64,000 nt of DNA from an uncultured Senegalimassilia sp. (lineage in GTDB: Bacteria; Actinomycetota; Coriobacteriia; Coriobacteriales; Eggerthellaceae): assembly GCF_902464545.1 (NCBI RefSeq), contig NZ_CABQJR010000010.1, positions 1 to 64,000 of the forward strand. Reading direction: 5' to 3'. The position numbers were made by a program, and so were the translations under genes. A model generated the notes under the pieces. That model was not told the DNA's origin. It saw only the letters and a list, made by a program, of their open reading frames with translations, and did not search any database. Below are positions 1 through 8,663 of the stretch, piece by piece. Position 1 is the first letter of the stretch. Each line of letters begins with the position of its first letter.

Positions 1-176
1 CCGACGTACTGATTCGTAGTCAGTCCCTCTATCCAGCTGAGGTAACGGCGCACATCGAAACAGCAACGAATATTATGCGCGTATATCGGCAATGAGTCAA
101 CACCCAATTTCGGCCAATATCAAATTTTTTGCGATTAGCGTTGCTGGGCGCCGCTAGCGAACACGGCAAGGCGACC

Positions 177-389
177 GAACAGGGGACGGAGGTGCGTTCA
201 CGTTTAGCCCTTCGGTGACGTGGCATGTTGCCGCGAACGCACCTCCGTCCCCTGTTCACGCATGGGTCGGATGCGCGCGTCTCCGTTGTAGCTGCTTTCC
301 GTAAGCTACTGCCGGTATGTGCAAGGTGTTGCCGACTGTGCCTATGGTCGAGGATAGCCGCCGTATGAACACACCTCCGTCCCCTGTTC
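177..389. repeat. REP-like inverted/direct repeat with ACCTCCGTCCCC core
   Basis: Arm 1 (177-199) and arm 2 (235-257) are perfect 23-base inverted copies starting GAACAGGGGACGGAGG and separated by 35 bases, so they can form a long hairpin. A third copy (367-389) lies in the same orientation as arm 2 with one mismatch. The guanine-rich core with a purine tail resembles REP elements mobilised by RAYT (TnpA_REP) transposases in other bacteria; that link is inference, and no transposase gene is in the window. Confidence 0.7.
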
Positions 390-464
390 ATCTTGCACCG
401 GCGGCTCTGGGTCGGACTCTCTCCGCCCTATTAATCCGAAAGCCGACTGTGATCGATTCCGAGC

Positions 465-501
465 ATAAAGAAAGGACCCCGAGTGGGGGTCCTTTCTTTA
501 T
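465..501 (-). terminator. Hairpin terminator downstream of pknB
   Basis: A 16-base arm beginning ATAAAGAAAGGACCCC pairs with its complement across a five-base loop. The stem base is A/T-rich on both sides, so it can terminate in either direction. It lies about 30 bases past the pknB stop codon on the minus strand and probably ends the whole fhaA-pknB transcript. Confidence 0.8.
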
Positions 502-531
502 GAGGCAAACGGGAGATGCTTGCCGTTGGTT

Positions 532-2604
532 TTAGTTGCTGGAGCTGCTGCCTCCGTTGGTGTTGGAGCTGGAGCCGCCGCCGTTCGTGCTGTTGTTGCC
601 GGAGCCGCCGCCGTTCGTGCTGTTGTTGCCGGAGCCGCCGCCGTTCGTGCTGTTGTTGCCGGAGCCGCCGTTGGTGGAGCTGCCGGAACCCGTGCTGATG
701 ACCAGGTGCACGGTTTTGCCGGGGTCGAGCTCGGTGCCGCTGGTGGGCGTCTGGCTGATGACGTTGCCCGAGGAGACGGAGCTGCTGGCCTGGTACTCGG
801 TGGTCACCTTGAAGCCCGCGTTGTTGAGCGTGGTCATGGCGCTGCCCTCGGACTGGCCGACGACGCTGGGCACGCTCACGGCCTTGCTCTCCTTACCCTT
901 CGACACCACGATGTTCACGGTGCCCTCGGCCTTGAGCTTGCTGCCGCTGGACGGGGTCTGGCTGATGACGAGGCCCTCTTCGACGGTGTCGGAGTACTGC
1001 TGATCGACGGTGACGTAGAAGCCGGCGTTGTTCAGGGTTGCGGTGGCGCTGCTGCGGGTCTGGCCGACGACGTCGGGCACGCTGGTGCCCTCGGAGCCGA
1101 GCGACAGGTAATAGGTGACAACGGTGTCCTTGGCGACCTTGGAACCTGCGGCGACATCCTGGCGCGCGATGCGGTCCTTCTCGACGCTGTCGGAATATTC
1201 CGCGGTGCCAGCCTTGTACTTCAAGCCGTTGGCTTGCAGCAGTTTCTTAGCCTCATCTGCGGTTTTGCCGACCAGGTCGGGAACCTCTATCTCCTGCGAG
1301 CCTTGCGAGACGGTCAGGTTGATGGTGGAGCCCTTCGCCTTCTTGGTCTTGGCGGCGGGGTCCTGGCTGATGACCTTGCCCGAATCGACGCTGTCGGAGT
1401 AGGACTGCGTGACGTTGCCAACCTTGAAGCCGGCGGACTGGATGGCCGACTTCGCTTGGTCGAGCGTCTGCCCGGTGACGTCGGGGACTTCGATCTGCTC
1501 GCCGGAACCGCTGTTTCCACCCAAGGCGAACGCGGCGATGGCGATAAGCGCGACCACGGCTGCGACGGCAGCCATTATCGCGGCAACCTTCTTGCCCTTT
1601 TTCTTCGGAGCGGTGTTGTCCGACATGTACGAATGGTTTTGCGAGCTGCCGCCGTGCTGGTTGCCGCCGCCGACCGCGGGCATGACCGCGGTGCCGTCGG
1701 GCATGGGGCCGATGTTGGGCACGCCGCCCATGATCTGCGTCTGCGCGCCGGTGAAGCCCGCGCCCAGGGCGACGGGTCGGCCGGCCAGGTAATCGTTCAG
1801 GGCAGAGCGCATGTCCTTGGCGGTTGCGAAGCGCTCCATGGGGTTCTTCGACATGGCCTTGAGGATGATGGCCTCAAGGGAGGGGTCGATCTCAGGGTTG
1901 AGCTCGCGCGGCGGCACAGGCTCGTCCTGAACCTGCTTCATGGCGACGCTGACCGCATCGGGGCCGTCGAAGGGCAGCTTGCCCGTGGCGGATTCGTACA
2001 GCACGATGCCGAGCGAGTAGATGTCGCTGGCGGCGGTGAGCTCCTTGCCCTGCGCCTGCTCGGGGGAGATATAGTGCGCAGTGCCCAGTACGCTGGAAGT
2101 CTGCTCCTTGGTGGAGTTCTTCGCGCGTGCGATGCCGAAGTCCATGACCTTCACGTTGCCGTCGGGCTGCACCATGATGTTCTGCGGCTTGATGTCGCGA
2201 TGAATGATGTCGAGACCGTGGGCGACGGAGAGCGCCTGACACACCTGGCTGCCAATCTCGGCGACCTTGCGCTGGTTGATGGCGCCGCGCTGGTTGATGG
2301 CGGTCTTCAGGTCGGAGCCGCGCACATATTCCATGACGATGTAGTACGTGCCCTCGTCTTGGCCCCAGTCGTACACGTTGACGATGTAGGGGCTTTGCAG
2401 GTTGGCGGCGCTAGCGGCTTCTTGCTTGAAGCGCTGCGTGAAGCTTTCATCTGCGGCATATTGGGGCAGCATGACCTTCACTGCCACCAAACGACCCAAG
2501 ACGTTGTCTTGTGCGCGGTACACCTCGGCCATGCCGCCGATGCCGATGCGCTCGGTGATTTGGTAGCGGTTGTTGAACACCCTGCCGATCATGTTTCCGG
2601 TCAC
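532..2604 (-). CDS. pknB: PASTA-domain Ser/Thr protein kinase PknB
   Basis: Membrane Ser/Thr kinase of 690 residues that couples cell-wall status to phosphorylation of cell-division and wall-synthesis proteins. The cytosolic kinase domain spans about residues 12-275 and is complete: glycine loop GIGGMAEV, VAVK lysine (K43), HRDIKPQN (D137), DFG (155-157) and the GTAHYISPEQ activation segment. A linker leads to one membrane helix near 338-360, then four extracellular PASTA repeats, which in this family bind peptidoglycan fragments. The tail is a Gly/Ser/Asn-rich repeat. The start is a GTG seven bases after AAAGGAG. It is the last gene of a five-gene operon, 75 bases after the SEDS-PBP gene. 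No second kinase of the pknA type is present next to it. Confidence 0.96.
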   Translation of the reverse strand: MTGNMIGRVFNNRYQITERIGIGGMAEVYRAQDNVLGRLVAVKVMLPQYAADESFTQRFKQEAASAANLQSPYIVNVYDWGQDEGTYYIVMEYVRGSDLKTAINQRGAINQRKVAEIGSQVCQALSVAHGLDIIHRDIKPQNIMVQPDGNVKVMDFGIARAKNSTKEQTSSVLGTAHYISPEQAQGKELTAASDIYSLGIVLYESATGKLPFDGPDAVSVAMKQVQDEPVPPRELNPEIDPSLEAIILKAMSKNPMERFATAKDMRSALNDYLAGRPVALGAGFTGAQTQIMGGVPNIGPMPDGTAVMPAVGGGNQHGGSSQNHSYMSDNTAPKKKGKKVAAIMAAVAAVVALIAIAAFALGGNSGSGEQIEVPDVTGQTLDQAKSAIQSAGFKVGNVTQSYSDSVDSGKVISQDPAAKTKKAKGSTINLTVSQGSQEIEVPDLVGKTADEAKKLLQANGLKYKAGTAEYSDSVEKDRIARQDVAAGSKVAKDTVVTYYLSLGSEGTSVPDVVGQTRSSATATLNNAGFYVTVDQQYSDTVEEGLVISQTPSSGSKLKAEGTVNIVVSKGKESKAVSVPSVVGQSEGSAMTTLNNAGFKVTTEYQASSSVSSGNVISQTPTSGTELDPGKTVHLVISTGSGSSTNGGSGNNSTNGGGSGNNSTNGGGSGNNSTNGGGSSSNTNGGSSSSN
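571..660 (-). repeat. Three perfect 30-bp tandem repeats in the pknB tail
   Basis: Three identical 30-base units lie at 571-600, 601-630 and 631-660, with a partial fourth copy after them. Each encodes GSGNNSTNGG at the PknB C-terminus. Because the unit is a multiple of three, copy number can change without a frameshift, so the tail length may vary between strains. Confidence 0.9.
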
Positions 2605-2679
2605 GTTTGAACTCCTTTAGGTCACATGCTGGGCGGAATTTTGAGTAAAACCCATAGTACCCCGCTCAGCATACTTTTT

Positions 2680-5475
2680 CTATATAAGCCCCTGAACTTC
2701 CAAAGCTGTTTGCAAGATGTCATGAGCCTTCTGGGTGCCCACGCCTTCGTCGCCGTCCTCGATGACCACGGCAACCACTACGCCGGCGTTGTCTGCGGGC
2801 GCCATGCCCACGAACCAGCTGTCGTTGCTGTTGGCCTTCTCGGCCGTGCCCGTCTTGCCGGCCACTTCCACGCCGTTGATCTGCGCGGCGGTGCCGGTGC
2901 CTTGCTTGACAACGCCCTTGAGGATATCGCGGACGCGCTTTGCGGTGTCGGAGCTGATGGAGGTGCGCAGTTTCTCGGGTTGCGCCGTGAAGCTGCGCTG
3001 GCCGTTGGCGTTGTACACGCCGTCCACCAGGTAGGGCTTCATTTCCACGCCATCGTTGGCGATGGCGCTTCCCACCATGGCCATCTGCAGCACGGTGGCC
3101 TGCGGGCCGGCGGGGCTTTCGTGGTTCATGGGGTTCACCGGCTCGCCGGCGGCGGCCCAGGCGGTCTCCCATTCGGTCATCTCGCTCGGGTCGGCCATAA
3201 GCGACGTGTACATGACGATGGGGAAGTCCAGGTCCTGGTTGAACCCGAAGCGCTCGGCGCCCTCCACCAGTTTATCGGCGCCCATCTGCACGCCCAGCTG
3301 GCCGTAGACGGTGTTCGCCGACCACCATGTGGCCTGCTCGAGCGTTTGCGTGCCGTAGCTGGTCTTGTTGAAGTTCGACACGGTGGCGTTGCCGATGGTG
3401 ATGGTTCCCGGGGACGAGAACGTGGTGGACTCGCGCGCCACGTCGTCTTCGATCGCCGTGGCCAAGGTGACCATCTTGAATGTGGAGCCGGGCGCGTACA
3501 GCGTGCCCGTGGCGCGGTTGATCAGCGAGGTCTCGGCCGTGCCGGAGTTCGCCTGGGCGATCACCTGCTCGAAGTCCGCGGCGTCGTAGGTGGGCGCGCT
3601 TGCGAGCGCCAGGATGGCGCCGGTCTTCGGGTCCATGACGATCGCGGCGCCCTTGTTGCCGGCGAGCGCGTCCTGGGCGGCCTGCTGGATCTTCGAGTTG
3701 ATGGTGAGCGTGACGTCGTTGCCGGCGGTGCCCACGCCCGCCATATCGTTGAGCACGTCGGTCCAGCTGGCGAAGCTTTCCTGGCCCTTCAGGGTCTCGT
3801 TGTACGAGGCCTCGATGCCCGAGGTGCCGTACTGCTGCGACACGTAGCCGACCACGTGGGTGGCCAGGTCGCCGGCGGGGTAGATGCGCTCGTAGCTGCC
3901 GTCGTCGTCCATGGCGCTGCGCGCCAGCACGATGCCGTCGTAGGTGGAGATGGTGCCGCGCTCGCTCTTCGCTTCCTTGGCGAGCGTGTGGTTGTTGCCC
4001 GGCATGGTCTGGTACGAATCGGCCTGCACCACCATGATCATGGTGAGGTTCGCCACCAGCAGGGCGAACAGCGCGCTGCACAGCAACATGCCGTTGGTCA
4101 GGCGCTTGCCCAGGCTGATGCGGCCGAGCACGCTGTTGGAGTGCAGGCTGGAGGTGGTGCCGTTGAGCATCTCCGTGCCCACGCCTGTGGCCTCGTCGCC
4201 CGCGCGCAGCAGGAAGCCCACAATGATGAAGCTGCCCAAAAGCGAGGAGCCGCCCTGGCTGATGAAGGGAAGGGTGAGGCCGGTCAGCGGGATGAGGCGC
4301 GTGACGCCGCCCACGATGATGAACGCCTGCAGCACGATCATGCCCGTCAGGCCCACGGCCACGAAGCTGGACACGTCGGACTTCGCGCGCGCCGCGGTCA
4401 GGAAGCCGCGGATGGCGAAGCACAGGAACAGCAGCAGCACGCCGGCCGCGCCCAGCAGGCCGATCTCCTCGGCGATGTCGGCGAAGATGAAGTCGCTTTC
4501 CACGACGGGGATGGCGTTGAACGCGTCGGTGCCGCCCGCAAGGCCGTTGCCCAGGCCCACGCCGAACAAGTCGCCGTCGGCGATGGAGTAGAGCGCCTGG
4601 CACAGCTGGTAGCCGGTGTTCTGCGCGTCGGAGAACGGGTCGAGCCAAGTGTTGACGCGCACCTGCACGTGGCCGAACGCCGCGTAAGCGGCAAGGGCGC
4701 CCACGGTGATCAGGCCCAGGCCCACCACCAGGTAGAACTTCTTACCCGTTGCAACGTAAAGCATGAGCAGGAACACGAAGAAGAACACCATGGCGCTGCC
4801 CAGGTCCTTCTCGAACACCACGATGACCATGGCCACGCCCCACATGAGCAGGAGCGGCAACAGCGATCGGATGTCTGGCAGGTGGAACGGGCCCATGCGC
4901 ACGGTGAACACGGACAGCAGCTCGCGGTTCTCGGCCAGATAGCTTGCCATGAACAGCACGATGACGATCTTGGCGATCTCGCCGGGCTGGAAGGAGAAGC
5001 CGCCGATGTGCAGCCAGATGCGGCTGCCGTAAATCTCCTGGCCAAGGCCGGGGACCATCGGCGAGAGCAGCAAGAGGATGCCCACGAGCATGAGGGTGTA
5101 TTTGTAGTTGGCGATCTTATCGAGGTTGCGGAACAGCGCCAGCACCACAATCATGCAGGCAACGCCCACGAACAGCCAGACCACCTGGCCTTGCGCCATG
5201 TTGGGCGCGTCCGTGAACGGCGCGATGCGCGTGATGAAGGCGATGCCGATGCCCGATAGGCCGAACGCCAGGGGCAGCAGGGCGGGGTCGGCGCCGGGTG
5301 CGAGCTTGCGCACGGCAAGGTGGGCCACCACGAAGGCGGCGAAGATGCCGATGGGCACGCTGAGCGAATCGACGTTGACCTGCTGGCCCTCGTTGATGGC
5401 GATCATGACGAACAGCAGCGCCACGACCGGCGCCGCCACCAGCAGAAGGACGAGTTCTATGTTGCGACGGGACAT
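2680..5475 (-). CDS. Fused SEDS glycosyltransferase (FtsW/RodA) and class B PBP transpeptidase
   Basis: A single 931-residue protein joins a peptidoglycan polymerase to its cross-linking partner. Residues about 1-430 are a multi-spanning SEDS domain with the conserved ESDFIFADIAEE and LPFISQGGSSLL segments. Residues about 450-931 are a penicillin-binding transpeptidase with all three active-site motifs: STFK (SxxK), SAN (SxN) and KTGT. In most actinobacteria these are two adjacent genes (rodA, pbpA). The ATG lies six bases past the stop of the phosphatase gene and its Shine-Dalgarno lies inside that gene, so translation is probably coupled. Nothing suggests an assembly artefact: the reading frame is open and both halves are well conserved. 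Confidence 0.94.
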   Translation of the reverse strand: MSRRNIELVLLLVAAPVVALLFVMIAINEGQQVNVDSLSVPIGIFAAFVVAHLAVRKLAPGADPALLPLAFGLSGIGIAFITRIAPFTDAPNMAQGQVVWLFVGVACMIVVLALFRNLDKIANYKYTLMLVGILLLLSPMVPGLGQEIYGSRIWLHIGGFSFQPGEIAKIVIVLFMASYLAENRELLSVFTVRMGPFHLPDIRSLLPLLLMWGVAMVIVVFEKDLGSAMVFFFVFLLMLYVATGKKFYLVVGLGLITVGALAAYAAFGHVQVRVNTWLDPFSDAQNTGYQLCQALYSIADGDLFGVGLGNGLAGGTDAFNAIPVVESDFIFADIAEEIGLLGAAGVLLLFLCFAIRGFLTAARAKSDVSSFVAVGLTGMIVLQAFIIVGGVTRLIPLTGLTLPFISQGGSSLLGSFIIVGFLLRAGDEATGVGTEMLNGTTSSLHSNSVLGRISLGKRLTNGMLLCSALFALLVANLTMIMVVQADSYQTMPGNNHTLAKEAKSERGTISTYDGIVLARSAMDDDGSYERIYPAGDLATHVVGYVSQQYGTSGIEASYNETLKGQESFASWTDVLNDMAGVGTAGNDVTLTINSKIQQAAQDALAGNKGAAIVMDPKTGAILALASAPTYDAADFEQVIAQANSGTAETSLINRATGTLYAPGSTFKMVTLATAIEDDVARESTTFSSPGTITIGNATVSNFNKTSYGTQTLEQATWWSANTVYGQLGVQMGADKLVEGAERFGFNQDLDFPIVMYTSLMADPSEMTEWETAWAAAGEPVNPMNHESPAGPQATVLQMAMVGSAIANDGVEMKPYLVDGVYNANGQRSFTAQPEKLRTSISSDTAKRVRDILKGVVKQGTGTAAQINGVEVAGKTGTAEKANSNDSWFVGMAPADNAGVVVAVVIEDGDEGVGTQKAHDILQTALEVQGLI

Positions 5476-5481
5476 GATGTG

Positions 5482-6702
5482 CTACCTCTGCGTTCCCGTG
5501 GCGGTTTGCGAGGCGACCGCCGGCGCGTTCGCGGCGGCGTCGTTGGTGGTCGCGGTAGCGTTTGCCTGCGTGGATGCGGCCTGCTCGGAGCCTTCCGGCT
5601 TGCTGCGCTGAGCCGCTTCGTCGCGATATTGCTGCACCAGGTCATGCGCGGCGTCCATGTTGTCCACGCGGATGCCCTCCTGCAGGCGCGTGGCTGTGCC
5701 CGGCTGCAGGCTGTCGACGCTCACGTCGGTGACTTCTTGTTGCTTATATAAGTGCATGCCCAGGAAATCGGCGGGGATGCCCTCGTAGACGGCCACCTTG
5801 CCGTTGTCCTCGCCCAGGTATGCGGTGGTGTGAAGCCATGTGTGCACGCCCCACGCGCCGCCGCCCAGGATGGCCAGGAACAGTACGAGCACCAGCGCCA
5901 CGGAAAACTTCGTCTTGCGCGCCAGCTTGCGGCGGCGCTTCTCGGCGAATCCGGTGACGTTGGAGACGATGACGGTGACGTTGTCGTGGCCGCCGGCGGC
6001 GATTGCCTCGTTGACCAGCTGCGATGCGCAGCGTTGCGGGTCGGGCACGCGTCGCATGACGGCTTCGATCTGCTCATCCTCGATCATGGACGACAGGCCA
6101 TCGGAGCACACGAGCAGGCGATCGCCCGTTTCGACGTTGATCTCGTACATATCGGGGCGCGTGTTGGGGTCGGACCCGAGCGCGCGCGTGATGACGGAGC
6201 GCTGCGGATGATGGCGCGCTTCCTCGGGAGTGAGCTGGCCGGCCTCGATCATGTCGGCCATAAGGCTGTGGTCGCGCGTGAGCTGCTGCAGCTTGCCGTG
6301 GTGTAACAGGTAGGCGCGCGAGTCGCCGACCTGCGCGATGATAAGGCGCTCGTTTTCCAGCATGCAAGCGGTCAGGGTGGTGCCCATCCCCTCGCGGCCG
6401 CGCCCGTCGCGCGCCGCGCGGATGATCTCGTGGTTCGCTTCTTCGACGGCATGCTCAAGGGCGGTGCCGTCGAGGTCTTTCGGGGCCAGCTCGGCCAGCA
6501 CGTTCACCGCTATCTCGGAGGCCACCTCGCCTGCGGCGTGGCCGCCCATGCCGTCGGCGACGGCGAATAGCGGCGGTGCCACCACCAGGCTGTCTTCGTT
6601 GTGATCGCGCACGCAGCCGACGTCGGTTCGGCTTCCGAACGTGGTGACGGCGCCTCTGCGCGTGCGTTGGGTGGAGCGGTAGGAACGTTTATCACGGGAC
6701 AT
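5482..6702 (-). CDS. PP2C-family Ser/Thr phosphatase (PstP/PrpC type)
   Basis: Metal-dependent phosphatase of 406 residues, expected to reverse PknB phosphorylation. The catalytic domain (about residues 18-255) shows the PP2C motifs VADGMGGHAAGE, GDSRAYL, CSDGLSSM and GGHDNVTVIV. A membrane helix follows near 265-290 (VALVLVLFLAILGG), and then an extracellular region of about 110 residues that ends in an Ala/Thr-rich tail. The ATG overlaps the stop codon of fhaB by one base (TAATG), so the two are translationally coupled. The position between fhaB and the SEDS-PBP gene matches pstP in mycobacteria. Confidence 0.94.
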   Translation of the reverse strand: MSRDKRSYRSTQRTRRGAVTTFGSRTDVGCVRDHNEDSLVVAPPLFAVADGMGGHAAGEVASEIAVNVLAELAPKDLDGTALEHAVEEANHEIIRAARDGRGREGMGTTLTACMLENERLIIAQVGDSRAYLLHHGKLQQLTRDHSLMADMIEAGQLTPEEARHHPQRSVITRALGSDPNTRPDMYEINVETGDRLLVCSDGLSSMIEDEQIEAVMRRVPDPQRCASQLVNEAIAAGGHDNVTVIVSNVTGFAEKRRRKLARKTKFSVALVLVLFLAILGGGAWGVHTWLHTTAYLGEDNGKVAVYEGIPADFLGMHLYKQQEVTDVSVDSLQPGTATRLQEGIRVDNMDAAHDLVQQYRDEAAQRSKPEGSEQAASTQANATATTNDAAANAPAVASQTATGTQR

Positions 6703-7115
6703 TATGCAAACCTCACGCGAATGGCCACGTCGCCCACGTTGACGGTGTCCCCGTTACGCAAGGCGGTGGGCTCGTTGATGAACTGGCCGTTTACGGCCGT
6801 GCCGTTAGTGGACCCCAGGTCCTCCACGAACAGGTTCTGCCCCATGAGGCTGAAACGGGCATGCCTGCCGGACACGTAGCCCGCGCCGATGACGATGTCG
6901 GCCCCGGGGTTGCGGCCCACGATGACCGGGCCGCGCACTACGATGGATACGCCGCGCAGCTCCTTCGGGCCCTTTTCGACCGAAAGGCTCCACGTGCGCT
7001 CGCGTTTGCGCTGGCCGCGCACCGCTCCGATGCCGGTTTTCATGATGGCGAACAGGAACAGGTACAGCAGCGCGACGAACAGCAGGCGGATGAGAAGCAG
7101 CGCGTAATCGATCAC
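6702..7115 (-). CDS. fhaB: FHA-domain protein FhaB (FipA-like)
   Basis: Small phosphothreonine-binding adaptor of 137 residues. It has one N-terminal membrane helix (about 3-25, LLIRLLFVALLYLFLFAIM) and a C-terminal FHA domain with the binding residues in VGRN, SGRHA and the LGSTNGT loop. In mycobacteria the FhaB homologue reads out PknA/PknB phosphorylation at the divisome. It lies 21 bases after fhaA and overlaps the phosphatase gene by one base. Confidence 0.92.
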   Translation of the reverse strand: MIDYALLLIRLLFVALLYLFLFAIMKTGIGAVRGQRKRERTWSLSVEKGPKELRGVSIVVRGPVIVGRNPGADIVIGAGYVSGRHARFSLMGQNLFVEDLGSTNGTAVNGQFINEPTALRNGDTVNVGDVAIRVRFA

Positions 7116-7136
7116 GGGGAATCCTCTCGCTTTCGC

Positions 7137-8327
7137 TTAGGCCAACGTGAAGACGAAGTTCGTGGACCCCATGGCGATGTGGTCGCCCTCGTTCAGCGGC
7201 TGGCTGGCGACGGCGCGACCGTTGACGTACGTGCCGTTGGTGGAGCCCAGGTCGGTGATGACCCATGCGCCCTGCGGGCTCAGGGAGATCTCGGCGTGGG
7301 TGCGCGACACGTTGATGTCGGGGATGGTGATGTCGTTGCGCGACTCGCGGCCGAGCGTGACGCGGGCGCTTGCCAGGTCGATGGCGCGGTTGGCGGCCGT
7401 GTCGATCAGGCGGGCGCGGGAGGCCTGCTGCGGCTGAGCGGGCTGCTGGCCCGGCACGCCGGCGCCGGCGAACATCACGGTGTTGGCAGCCTGCTGGGGT
7501 GCCGCCTGCTGCGGCATGGCCTGGGGTCGCGGGGCGGCAGCGGCTGCCTGACCTGCAGCGTAGCCGGCAGCGGCTGCCGCAGGGGCGGCGCCGGCGGCAT
7601 AGGCGTTGAACTGATCCACCGCACCGGCCGCGGCCTGCTGCGCCGCAGCGTAATCGGGAGCGGCAGCGGGCTGGTCCCAAGATTCCTGCGCGGGAGCCTG
7701 ATAGCCCTGGGCCTCCCAGCCGTTTCCGGCGGGCATCTGCTGATAGCCCTGGTTGCCGTACTGATCGTATTGGTCGTACTGACCGTACTGATCGTGCTGG
7801 TCATATTGGTCGTACTGGTTAAAGCGCTGGTCGGGCATGGCTGCGCCTGCGCGGCCGAACTGCTGCGCAGGGTATGCGGCGGCTGCGCCGTAGCCGGCGT
7901 TCGCCCCGCCCAGGCCGTAGCGTTCCATCTCCTCGTTGCGCAGCTGGGAGATGATGGGCGCGGCGACGGCTTCGGCGATGACGTCGAACTTGCCGTGCTT
8001 GAGGCCCTCGTCCACGATGAAGCGCACGAGCGGCTGGCCGTCCATGGTCAGGCCCTGCTCGGAGGCCTTCGCGGCTAGGTAGGTTTCCGTTTCACCCGCG
8101 AGCGTGGGGTAGTAGCCAAACAGACGGCGGTCGTCGTCGGGGTTGACCAGCACGGTGTAGAGCGTGGGCGCGTACTGCTTGCCGGCGCCGACCATCTTCT
8201 CGCGGCGCATCTGCTTTTCGGCCTTCTTGGCGATCTGAACGGGGGAGATGGGGGCGTCGAACATCTTGTCCGCCGTGCCCTCGAACGTGTCCTCCATTTT
8301 GCCTTCGAACTTCGAGAAGATGCCCAT
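7137..8327 (-). CDS. fhaA: FHA-domain protein FhaA with DUF3662 N-terminus
   Basis: First gene of the operon, 396 residues. Residues about 1-120 match the DUF3662 domain found in actinobacterial FhaA. A disordered Tyr/Gln/Asp- and Ala/Pro-rich linker follows, containing a run of QYDQ-type repeats encoded around 7755-7815. The C-terminal FHA domain (about 305-396) has VTLGRES, VSRTHAE and LGSTNGT. The chosen ATG at 8327 lies five bases after AAGGAG; a TTG at 8342 is in frame but would overlap the Shine-Dalgarno. In mycobacteria FhaA binds phosphorylated MviN and the pseudokinase linked to lipid II flipping. Confidence 0.92.
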   Translation of the reverse strand: MGIFSKFEGKMEDTFEGTADKMFDAPISPVQIAKKAEKQMRREKMVGAGKQYAPTLYTVLVNPDDDRRLFGYYPTLAGETETYLAAKASEQGLTMDGQPLVRFIVDEGLKHGKFDVIAEAVAAPIISQLRNEEMERYGLGGANAGYGAAAAYPAQQFGRAGAAMPDQRFNQYDQYDQHDQYGQYDQYDQYGNQGYQQMPAGNGWEAQGYQAPAQESWDQPAAAPDYAAAQQAAAGAVDQFNAYAAGAAPAAAAAGYAAGQAAAAAPRPQAMPQQAAPQQAANTVMFAGAGVPGQQPAQPQQASRARLIDTAANRAIDLASARVTLGRESRNDITIPDINVSRTHAEISLSPQGAWVITDLGSTNGTYVNGRAVASQPLNEGDHIAMGSTNFVFTLA

Positions 8328-8663
8328 TACCGCTCCTTGCAACGCTGTTCCATATCATGGCGGCGATAAGCCGCGAATTTACCGATGGTCCATCATGCCA
8401 CAAACATAATGGCGAGATGGCGTCCTTTATGCAATCGTCATTTTATTGTAAGCGGGGAAAGCGGGGAATCGCCAGGTGAAGCGTCGGAAAAGCGGGGGAG
8501 GGGGTCTAGGGCGCGGGAGCGGCGCCCGCGCATGCGCTTGTTGCCGAAACCCGGCGTTCGCGTTCTCCCGAGCCGTCTCCGCACCGGGCCAAGCCGGCCC
8601 CGCGCTGGGGCCAGGGCTGTTGGCGGGTCGTGCCCCGCGCTGGGCTAAGCCTGCCCCGCGCCG
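8328..8663. other. Intergenic region between fhaA and a LuxR-type gene
   Basis: About 335 bases, expected to carry the promoter of the fhaA operon (minus strand). The part next to fhaA (8360-8470) is AT-richer; the part next to the LuxR stop is very GC-rich and contains two near-identical copies of GCCCCGCGCTGGG (about 8597 and 8632). No clear -10/-35 pair, terminator with a T-run, or RNA gene was recognised. Confidence 0.5.

Larger units (their letters stand above)
1..531. other. Repeat-bearing intergenic region at window start
   Basis: No convincing gene lies here. Short open frames exist on both strands, but they run through the inverted repeats and have no recognisable domain or ribosome binding site. 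The stretch holds three copies of a 23-base repeat (177-389) and a bidirectional hairpin terminator (465-501) just beyond the pknB stop. The stretch 61-130 is noticeably AT-rich compared with the rest of the window. Confidence 0.6.

Noticed and set aside
29..391. 120-codon minus-strand open frame at the window start
   Set aside because: It is made largely of the REP-like repeat arms and lacks coding character.
520..2610. Long open frame on the plus strand opposite pknB
   Set aside because: It is the complement of a fully recognisable kinase gene; high GC keeps antisense frames open, and its translation is low complexity without domains.
2626..5259. 877-codon open frame opposite the SEDS-PBP gene
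   Set aside because: His/Ala/Gly-rich shadow translation; the minus-strand gene has all catalytic motifs.
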